Assembly: GCA_026129545.1 (NCBI GenBank)
Contig: JAHCHX010000001.1
Location: 1,115,501 to 1,179,500, forward strand
Reading direction: 5' to 3'
Length of the DNA: 64,000 nucleotides
From: Saprospiraceae bacterium
GTDB lineage: Bacteria; Bacteroidota; Bacteroidia; Chitinophagales; Saprospiraceae
The translations under genes were made by a program, and so were the position numbers. Positions within the stretch are counted from its first letter, which is position 1. Each line of letters begins with the position of its first letter. Positions 53,375 to 59,911 of the stretch are shown piece after piece. A model generated the notes under the pieces. The model had not been told where the DNA came from and did not search any database. It saw nothing but the letters and a program-made list of their open reading frames with translations.

Positions 53375-54067
53375 ATGGCAAAACGCAAAGTCTCTCCGGC
53401 GGTTGAGGAAGTAACGGTGCAAGAAGTGAATGCTAATCCTGCGCAAAAGATTTGGGAAAAATATCCGAACCTGCTACCCTATACATTGGGTGCCATCGCT
53501 GTGCTGATTGGCGGCTGGTGGCTCTACAAAAGCATGATAGTGGCTCCCAAGCAAAAAGAAGCGGTGGCTGCCATGTGGCACGCCCAACAGATGTTCGAGC
53601 GCGATTCGTTTCGCTTGGCACTCGAAGACCCCGGTGGTGGCTTCGATGGTTTCCTCACCCTTGCCGACAAATTCAGCGGCACTCCCGCCGGCAACTCTGC
53701 CAACTACTATGCCGGCATTTGTTACCTTCAAATGGGCGATTTCGACAACGCCATCAAGTATCTCAAGAAGTTCGATGGCGAAGGGAATCTTTTGCCAGCC
53801 ATGAAGCACGGGGCGCTTGGGGATGCGTATTCCGAAAAAGAGGACTACGGTGCCGCGCTGAAACATTACCAAAAAGCGGTGGATGCCACTGACCATGATT
53901 TGTTGGCAGGTTATTATCTGAAAAAACTCGCGCTGCTAAATGAGTATCAAGGCAACAAGGATGCCGCGTTGAAAGCTTTCGAGCGTCTTCGTCGTGACTA
54001 TCCCAACCAGTCGTCCTCTGATTGGCGCGATGTCGAAAAATACATTTATCGCCTCGGCGGGAAGTAA
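53375..54067 (+). CDS. membrane-anchored TPR protein
   Basis: 230 aa. A cytoplasmic N-terminal tail of about 33 residues, one TM helix (LLPYTLGAIAVLIGGWWLYKSMIV), then TPR-type helix pairs (AGNSANYYAGICYLQMGDFDNAIKYLKKFDG, LPAMKHGALGDAYSEKEDYGAALKHYQKAVD, LLAGYYLKKLALLNEYQGNKDAALKAFERLRRDYP). Layout is that of YfgM-like ancillary SecYEG factors, a common annotation for Bacteroidota homologues. It ends ahead of a good terminator. Confidence 0.83.
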   Translation: MAKRKVSPAVEEVTVQEVNANPAQKIWEKYPNLLPYTLGAIAVLIGGWWLYKSMIVAPKQKEAVAAMWHAQQMFERDSFRLALEDPGGGFDGFLTLADKFSGTPAGNSANYYAGICYLQMGDFDNAIKYLKKFDGEGNLLPAMKHGALGDAYSEKEDYGAALKHYQKAVDATDHDLLAGYYLKKLALLNEYQGNKDAALKAFERLRRDYPNQSSSDWRDVEKYIYRLGGK

Positions 54068-54118
54068 TAGAGCGCAAAAAGGTGGGTATTAGAGCGCCAG
54101 CCCGCTCGAATATTGGAC

Positions 54119-54160
54119 AAGCCGTGAATCGTCATGTAACCGACGGTTCACGGCTTTTTT
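54119..54160 (+). terminator. rho-independent terminator
   Basis: 15-bp arms (AAGCCGTGAATCGTC with one mismatch), 8-nt loop, followed by a run of six T. Follows the TPR gene. Confidence 0.85.
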
Positions 54161-54387
54161 GTTTGCAATTGAAAATCAATACAAAAGAAATGGAGCCATT
54201 TTCAAAAAGTGTTTACATTTGCCCCGTCCCTCTCTCAAAAGATAGTCTCTCCACTTCAGCTCATTGTGGCAATAAGGGTGTTTTTCATCCGTTTTTGCCT
54301 TGAATGAGCAGGTTTTGCCATTCAATTATTCCATTACTGCGGCAAAACCCAACGTTCACACAAACAGTAACTTTTAAAACCACTGCT

Positions 54388-57300
54388 ATGAGCACTATTT
54401 TTCGCGCAGGGTGGTTGGCCTTCGCGCTTGTGTGCGCGGCCAACGTGATTTTGGCCCAAGCCTCTATTTCCGAAGACCTTCAACGCGCCAACAAGCAATT
54501 CGACCTCCAAGCCTACAATCTCGCGCTCAAAACCTACAAGCAAGTGCTGGACAAAGATGCCAACAACGGCCAAGCACTTGCACGCATTGCCGAATGTTAT
54601 GTTCAACTGAACCAACCGGAAGCCTCACTCGACTGGTATCGCCGGGCGGTAGAGCAACGCGAGCCAAACTCCGATGTTCAGTTGCGCTATGGTAGGGCTT
54701 TGATGATGCGTGGCGACTACGACAACGCCAAGCGCCAATTTTTAGAGTACGCTGCTCTCAATGACAATGCAAACGAAGTGGGTCGCCACTTCGCCAATAT
54801 GTGCGATTTTGCCATCAGAACAGCTAAAAAAACGCCCGACTACATCGCTCGCAACGAGGCCATCAACACTTCGTCCTCCGATTTTGGCCCGTCGTTCTAT
54901 AACAATCGCGTGGTGTATAGCTCCTCCCGGACGGATATCGTTCGCAAAACGCAATCAAAACCTTCCTCCGACTGGACTGGAGGCTCGGCCAACCAGTTGT
55001 TTGTGACACAGCGCAATCCCGAAAACGGCTCCTTGCAAAAACCTGATTTTTTTCGCAACGACTTGCAAAACAGTTACAACGAAAGCCCAGTGAGTTTTTC
55101 CACTGATGGCAAAAAGGTGGCGTTTTGCAGAAATACATTTGTCAACGGTGCGCGTCAACTCGCCGAAAAAGGCTCGAACATGAGCCTTTACATCGCCGAC
55201 GTGGTCAATGGAGAGTGGGTCAACGTCAAGCCGTTCCCATACAACGGCACTGATTTTTCCACTGGCTTTCCTTGTTTGATTGGCACCGGAAACTCCCTGT
55301 TGTTTGCATCGAACAACCCCGCCACCACCACTGGTGGAAAAGGATGGGATATTTACCTTTCTCAATTCGTCAATGGCGAATGGAGTACCCCTCGCAACTT
55401 GGGAGCGCCCGTGAACACTCCCGGCAATGAAGTGACACCTTATTATGACGGAACGGATTTGTATTTCTCCTCCGATTGGCACAATGGATTGGGCGGGCTT
55501 GATGTGTTCCGCGCCGAAGTAGCCAAAGAAAGCGTCAAAAACGTTTATCATCTCGGGCCGGGCATCAACTCCTCTTACGACGACTATGGCTTTATCTACA
55601 ATAGCCAAAACAAGGTGGGCTACCTGACCAGCACGCGCCCCGGCGGGCGCGGCAATGAAGATATATGGCAAATAACCTACAATGGCAGCGGCATCGCAGC
55701 GGCTTCGACCAACACGCCAGCTTCTGCTAACTCGTTGTCTGATGTGCTCTCTGGCCGAGCTTCGAGAACTACCGCGCCAACCCCACAGACATACAATGCG
55801 TTGTCTGGTCAGCCTGATGCCTCCGCCACCTCTATCCAAAGCTATTACTTGCTCGTGACCGATGCTTTTGGAAAACCACTTCCCGGCGTTGACGTGGATA
55901 TGCTGGAATGTGGAGGCGACAAGGGCCAGACGGATTCAGAGGGCAAATTCTATTTTTCACCCTCTGCCCAAGCGCCCAACTGCTTTTTTGACTTGAGCAA
56001 GAATGGTTACGAAGGCTCTCGAGTGGAGGTGCGGGAATACGGAAAGCACAATCTCACCGTCTCCCTTTCCAACGACAAGCGCCAAGAATTTAGCGGTGTT
56101 GTGTTGGATGCTCGCACGAGGCAGCCATTGAGTAGCGTCACCGTTGATTTTGTTGACAAAGGCAAAACCATCCGCACACAAACCGACCAAAATGGTGGTT
56201 ATACACTTGATTTGGTGCCGGGTGTCACATACAACATCGAGTACTCGCGCTATGGCTACAAATCCGCCAAAATGCAGATGCGCCCAACGGTATCGCCATT
56301 GGGCAACAGACTTACAGAAGTAACGCTCGCGACGGAAACGAGCGGAGCTACCGCCGCCAACAGCACCGTCACGCCGCCCCCCACCAGCGCTTCCACTCCC
56401 ACGCAATTCACAAATCCCGCAGCACAGTCCACCCCAACACAATTCAGCAACCCTGCCGCAGGGAACCAACCCGCTCCAACACCCGTGCAACACAGCACGA
56501 CGACGAGCCGGACAACGAACCCTGCTGCCGCCCCCACCTCACAACCCGCACCTACCACGTTGCTAACGGCCAAACAAGGGCAACCGGAAACGCCTTCTCA
56601 AACCCAGCAAGAGTTCAACGGGTATTCTGTGCAACTCTCAGCCACGCCTGCCAACACAACGGAGACCGACTCAAGAAAATACGAGACACTCTCAAAACAT
56701 GGGAATGTTTACACAAAATTGGAGGACGGCAAGAACAAAGTGCGACTCGGTATTTTCCCGACAAAAGAAGAGGCACAAAAGGTATTGAAGGATGTCAATA
56801 ACAACCCGCAATTCAAAGGCGCTTTCATCGTGGCTGAGCGCGGAGCTGACAAAAGTCTTATTTTGGGCAAACAGCAGAGCACGACAGCTTCGCCAGTCCA
56901 GTATAGCACCCCGACTGCCAGTGCCGCAAGAGGCATTACCCCCGCCAACACTACCAGCGCCGCAGCCGCAAAGGCGTCAGTATGCTATGCCATCCAATTA
57001 GAACCAGCTGCCTCAGGCAAGTCAATTGCTGTGAAAAACTACTCAAGTGTGACCGACCTTGGCAATGTGTACGGGAAAATGGACAATGGCGTTGTCAGAA
57101 TGCGCTTGGGCGTTTGGTCTGACTACGACGACGCGGAGGAGGCACTTGACAAGGTGAAGCAAAAAGGCTTCAAGGATGCCCTCATCGTGACGGAAAAATC
57201 AACCGACGAAAGCATCCAAGAATATCACATTAAAAAAGCCGCTCCCGGCGCGACGACCAATGTCGCCCCTGTTCAACATACTACCGCTTCAAAACCGAAG

Positions 57301-57564
57301 GCCAACGACGGCTCTAAGTACTACGTCCGTCTTTGCGCCTTGTCGGACCCCAGCAAATTCGATGCAAAAAAATTGGAAGGCTCAGGGGTCAACGGTAGCG
57401 TGGAAAAGTGGCCGGTTGGCAATAGTGGCCTCACGGCCATCGTGCTCGCGGGATACTCCAACCTCGAAGCTGCCGAGCGCGATAAAGACAAGGTGCGAAC
57501 CAATGGCTTCCCCGAGGCTTATGTGGTCCGGGAGTTGAACGGAACTGTCACAAGAATCAAGTAA
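54388..57564 (+). CDS. large envelope protein: TPR, PD40 propeller, carboxypeptidase-regulatory domains and three SPOR-like repeats
   Basis: 1058 aa from the ATG at 54388 (MSTIFRAGWLAFALVCAANVILAQ, signal peptide). TPR part about 25-140 (FDLQAYNLALKTYKQVLDKDANNGQALARIAECYVQL). PD40/WD40-like propeller about 155-430 (SPVSFSTDGKKVAFCRN, EVTPYYDGTDLYFSSDWHNGLGGLDVF). Two CNA-B/CarboxypepD-like domains (LLVTDAFGKPLPGVDVDM, GVVLDARTRQPLSSVTVDF). A Thr/Pro/Gln-rich linker follows. The C-terminal part holds three SPOR-like units (YSVQLSA...RLGIFPTKEEAQKVL; YAIQLEP...RLGVWSDYDDAEEAL; YYVRLCA...YSNLEAAERD). OmpA-type proteins of similar layout (PorE-like) end in a peptidoglycan-binding OmpA domain; here SPOR-like repeats take that place. 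Probably periplasmic, peptidoglycan-linked, possibly serving T9SS or cell-wall architecture. Confidence 0.85.
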   Translation: MSTIFRAGWLAFALVCAANVILAQASISEDLQRANKQFDLQAYNLALKTYKQVLDKDANNGQALARIAECYVQLNQPEASLDWYRRAVEQREPNSDVQLRYGRALMMRGDYDNAKRQFLEYAALNDNANEVGRHFANMCDFAIRTAKKTPDYIARNEAINTSSSDFGPSFYNNRVVYSSSRTDIVRKTQSKPSSDWTGGSANQLFVTQRNPENGSLQKPDFFRNDLQNSYNESPVSFSTDGKKVAFCRNTFVNGARQLAEKGSNMSLYIADVVNGEWVNVKPFPYNGTDFSTGFPCLIGTGNSLLFASNNPATTTGGKGWDIYLSQFVNGEWSTPRNLGAPVNTPGNEVTPYYDGTDLYFSSDWHNGLGGLDVFRAEVAKESVKNVYHLGPGINSSYDDYGFIYNSQNKVGYLTSTRPGGRGNEDIWQITYNGSGIAAASTNTPASANSLSDVLSGRASRTTAPTPQTYNALSGQPDASATSIQSYYLLVTDAFGKPLPGVDVDMLECGGDKGQTDSEGKFYFSPSAQAPNCFFDLSKNGYEGSRVEVREYGKHNLTVSLSNDKRQEFSGVVLDARTRQPLSSVTVDFVDKGKTIRTQTDQNGGYTLDLVPGVTYNIEYSRYGYKSAKMQMRPTVSPLGNRLTEVTLATETSGATAANSTVTPPPTSASTPTQFTNPAAQSTPTQFSNPAAGNQPAPTPVQHSTTTSRTTNPAAAPTSQPAPTTLLTAKQGQPETPSQTQQEFNGYSVQLSATPANTTETDSRKYETLSKHGNVYTKLEDGKNKVRLGIFPTKEEAQKVLKDVNNNPQFKGAFIVAERGADKSLILGKQQSTTASPVQYSTPTASAARGITPANTTSAAAAKASVCYAIQLEPAASGKSIAVKNYSSVTDLGNVYGKMDNGVVRMRLGVWSDYDDAEEALDKVKQKGFKDALIVTEKSTDESIQEYHIKKAAPGATTNVAPVQHTTASKPKANDGSKYYVRLCALSDPSKFDAKKLEGSGVNGSVEKWPVGNSGLTAIVLAGYSNLEAAERDKDKVRTNGFPEAYVVRELNGTVTRIK

Positions 57565-57571
57565 GCAGTTT

Positions 57572-57632
57572 CATGCAGGGGAACAAAAAAAGGGATACTC
57601 ATTCGAGTGTCCCTTTTTTGTTCCCCTGCATG
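57572..57632. terminator. strong bidirectional hairpin terminator
   Basis: Arms of about 28 bp, beginning CATGCAGGGGAACAAAAAAA and closed by ACTC/GAGT around an ATTC loop; A and T runs on either side make it work in both directions. Between the stop at 57564 (+) and the stop at 57671 (-). Confidence 0.85.
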
Positions 57633-57670
57633 GTTCGTTCGCTATGGCGGAATACCTTATGGTTTGGAGG

Positions 57671-58702
57671 TCAATACCGTGCTTTGCCGATTCTTCTCAC
57701 CCTGTGCACGATAGCTCGAAACACTATCCACCCGTGCGCCAGTAGGGTCAACGGCAGGCCAAAATGCGAGCGCATCACGATAAACCGGTCGCGGAGGCTT
57801 TGTCGGTGGCGCTGCTTCGAAATGCCTCCCATCAGGTAGTCGGTGGTGATGAAACCCGTGTAGAGGTTTTCACGACTCTTTTTCAAGATTTTGATGCACC
57901 AATCATAGTCGGCGCAGAGGTTGTTTTCAATAAGGGGCGGTGCTATGGAGCGACGCGGTATGAAGGATTGGTGCACCACCAACATTCCGCCGAGAAAGTC
58001 GCGCCAACGGAGCTGCGCGGGAAGTTTGCGGGTACTGAGCTCGCTCATGGTGCCAACCGGTCGGCGCGATGCGTCCACGAGCATGGTTTCGCCGTAGAGC
58101 ACATCGGTTTGGGGAGTGACGAGCGCCGCCATTTTTTCCAGCACATCTGGCGCATGGATGTGGTCGCCACAATTGAGACACCACACGAAATCGCCCGTAG
58201 CCACACGCATTCCTTTGTTCATGGCATCATACAGCCCCTTGTCTGGCTCTGACATCCAATGCACGTTGGGCATCGTTTCGGCGAATTCCTGTATGACTTT
58301 CAATGAGTTGTCTTTGGAAGCACCGTCCACGAAGATGTATTCGATATGCGGATACGTCTGCCGTCGCACACTTTCCATCGTGCCGGGCAGGTCGGCCTCG
58401 CCGTTGTAAACGACGGTGATGACGGAGAAGGTTATTGGTTGTTCGTTGCTGGTTGCTGGTTGTTCGTTGCTCGTTGCTGGTTGTTCGTTGCTGGTTGCTG
58501 GTTGTTCGTTGCTGGTTGCTGGTTGTTCGTTGCTCGTTGCTGGTTGTTCGTTGCTCGTTGCTGGTTGTTCGTTGCTGGTTGCTGGTTGTTCGTTGCTCGT
58601 TGCTGGTTGCTCGTTGCTGGTTGTTCGTTGCTGGTTGCTCGTTGCTCGTTGTTCGTTGCTCGTTGCTGGTTGCTCGTTGCTGGTTGCTGGTTGCTTGTTC
58701 AA
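57671..58702 (-). CDS. family 2 glycosyltransferase with heptanucleotide-repeat-encoded N-terminus
   Basis: 343 aa as currently framed. The GT2 domain starts about residue 92 (ITFSVITVVYNGEADLPGTMESVRRQTYPHIEYIFVDGASKDNS, DKGLYDAMNKGMRVATGDFVWCLNCGDHI). Acceptor-side residues follow, and it ends near HRVRRIGKARY. It should transfer a sugar from a nucleotide donor to a surface glycan or lipid. Residues about 4-90 are a QPATSNE-type heptapeptide repeat encoded by 37 copies of a 7-bp unit (58437-58695). The start is uncertain: a TTG at 58702 is in frame, no ATG exists before the GT domain, and a GTG at 58766 is in a different frame. Expression may therefore depend on repeat number. Confidence 0.85.
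   Translation of the reverse strand: MNKQPATSNEQPATSNEQRATSNQQRTTSNEQPATSNEQPATSNEQPATSNEQPATSNEQPATSNEQPATSNEQPATSNEQPATSNEQPITFSVITVVYNGEADLPGTMESVRRQTYPHIEYIFVDGASKDNSLKVIQEFAETMPNVHWMSEPDKGLYDAMNKGMRVATGDFVWCLNCGDHIHAPDVLEKMAALVTPQTDVLYGETMLVDASRRPVGTMSELSTRKLPAQLRWRDFLGGMLVVHQSFIPRRSIAPPLIENNLCADYDWCIKILKKSRENLYTGFITTDYLMGGISKQRHRQSLRDRFIVMRSHFGLPLTLLAHGWIVFRAIVHRVRRIGKARY
58437..58695. repeat. 37 tandem copies of a 7-bp unit (S)GTTG(Y)T
   Basis: On the plus strand every unit reads (G/C)GTTG(C/T)T: GGTTGTT, CGTTGCT, GGTTGCT or CGTTGTT. No other substitutions occur. 37 x 7 = 259 bp without interruption. Seven is not a multiple of three, so one lost or gained unit changes frame downstream. 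All three frames on each strand are open through the tract. Confidence 0.95.
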
Positions 58703-58763
58703 GGTGCGATTGGCATTTTTGAATGAACGGCAAATGTACGGCAGAATGATGTTCCGAAAAATC

Positions 58764-58798
58764 CACCCGTCCTACGGCTCTAAGCCGTAGGACGGGTG
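58764..58798. repeat. perfect 16-bp hairpin
   Basis: Arms CACCCGTCCTACGGCT and AGCCGTAGGACGGGTG around a CTA loop. On the minus strand it lies directly 5' of the glycosyltransferase and 3' of a T9SS-domain remnant. It may terminate the upstream message or be a REP-like palindrome. Confidence 0.8.
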
Positions 58799-58803
58799 AC
58801 CGC

Positions 58804-59094
58804 TTACTGCTTCACGAACTTCTTGAAATACAGGGGCTTGCCGCCGACATCGCAACCTATGAGCAAATACAACCCGGCGGGCAAAAACTCGATGTCGAGG
58901 CGAGCAACGCTGTTCCCAAGCACCGTTCCATTCGCCATTTTCAAACTGCCCGCAGCATCTAAGATTTTGAAGCTCAAATCCGAAAAGAGGCGGTTTTCGA
59001 TTTGCAGAAAATCGCTGGCGGGATTCGGCTGAACACGAACGCGTTTCAATGGTGGCTCATCAGTTGATGTGATATACCTCGTGCCGCCAAGTTT
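58804..59094 (-). pseudogene. remnant of a T9SS type A sorting domain
   Basis: About 80 residues match the C-terminal sorting domain: VRVQPNPASDFLQIENRLF, FKILDAAGSLKMANGTVLG, ARLDIEFLPAGLYLLIGCDVGGKPLYFKKFVKQ. There is no ATG. The frame is open upstream only to a TGA at 59095-59097 inside repeat copy D (59073-59192). The cargo part and signal peptide are absent, so this is the 3' stump of a secreted protein gene whose front end was lost, with the break falling at or near the repeat. Confidence 0.7.
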
Positions 59095-59192
59095 TCAGCA
59101 TGGTTGGAAGGATGAGATCACGTTTACTAAACTTCAAAAGTTTAGTAAACGTTACCCTAGACGATGCTGAAAACTTGGCGGCGCGAGGTATA
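59073..59192. repeat. dispersed TATACCT-ended repeat, copy D, symmetric foldback
   Basis: 120 bp. Both ends are the GGCGCGAGGTATA-type end: TATACCTCGTGCCGCCAAGT at the left, and its counterpart reverse-complemented at the right, making a 29-bp inverted repeat with one mismatch. The centre holds a perfect 15-bp hairpin (59120-59134 with 59138-59152, ACGTTTACTAAACTT, loop CAA). Unlike copies A-C it lacks the CTGATTTTGAACAG core. Confidence 0.9.
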
Positions 59193-59293
59193 AGACCATT
59201 TGAAGAATAATCTCGCTGCCTTAATAGGTGTTGCTTGAAATATCTTTTACGCGCAGCGCCTAAAAACCTGTTATTTTCCCGCAAAATTCTGAA

Positions 59294-59911
59294 ATGTTCT
59301 TATTTGCAGCAGGCATTATATTGAGTTTGCTCGGTTCTTTGCCGCCGGGTATCATTAGCCTTTCTGTGGCGCAAACCGCAATAGAACGAGGGTTTCTCGC
59401 TGCCATGTTGTTGGCAGTGGGGGCGGCAGGCGCGGAATTTTTTCAGGCGTGGGCAGCGGTGGCGCTAACGGATTGGTTTTTAAGCGAGCCGACGGCTGAG
59501 CGGTGGTTCAAATGGGCAGCCACGCCTGTTTTTTTCAGCTTGGGGGTTTACTTTCTTTTTATTGCAAAAAATCCCAAAACACGCGGTGTGGCGGTGGCAG
59601 TCTCGGCAGCGAAACAACTGGGAAAGGGTGTTTTATTGAGCCTTTTCAATCTCTTGGCCGTGCCCTATTGGTTCGTTTACGTCGGCTCCTTGAGGGTTTC
59701 GGGTTGGTGGGAGACCGAAAGCCTCACGTCAACGCTTGTGTTCTCGACAGGCGTGACGGTGGGCACCACTGGGGCTTTGGCTTTGTATGCTTGGCTGGGG
59801 CAGCTCATGGTGCAGCGCTCGGAGATAGCGGCTCGTCATGCAAACAGAGTCATTGGGTTGATTTTTTTGGGCTTAGGGACACAGCTGTTATACTCGCTTT
59901 TGCAGCCCTAA
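59294..59911 (+). CDS. LysE/RhtB-family exporter
   Basis: 205 aa, six predicted TM helices. The N-terminal LysE signature is seen: AAGIILSLLGSLPPGIISLSVAQTAIERGFLAAMLLAVGAAGAEFFQAWAAVAL. Later segments are FSLGVYFLFIA, GVLLSLFNLLAVPYWFVYVGSL, LVFSTGVTVGTTGALALYAWLG and VIGLIFLGLGTQLLYSLL. It should export amino acids or related small compounds across the inner membrane; substrate unknown. Its TAA overlaps the stop of the convergent GSDH-type gene by 3 bp. Confidence 0.85.
   Translation: MFLFAAGIILSLLGSLPPGIISLSVAQTAIERGFLAAMLLAVGAAGAEFFQAWAAVALTDWFLSEPTAERWFKWAATPVFFSLGVYFLFIAKNPKTRGVAVAVSAAKQLGKGVLLSLFNLLAVPYWFVYVGSLRVSGWWETESLTSTLVFSTGVTVGTTGALALYAWLGQLMVQRSEIAARHANRVIGLIFLGLGTQLLYSLLQP

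Noticed and set aside
58437..58695. CRISPR array
   Set aside because: No spacers; the repeat is a contiguous 7-bp unit.
58416..58790. Plus-strand Leu/Val/Cys-repeat frames (LLVAGCS repeats)
   Set aside because: A consequence of the heptanucleotide tract being open in all frames; there is no coding context outside it.
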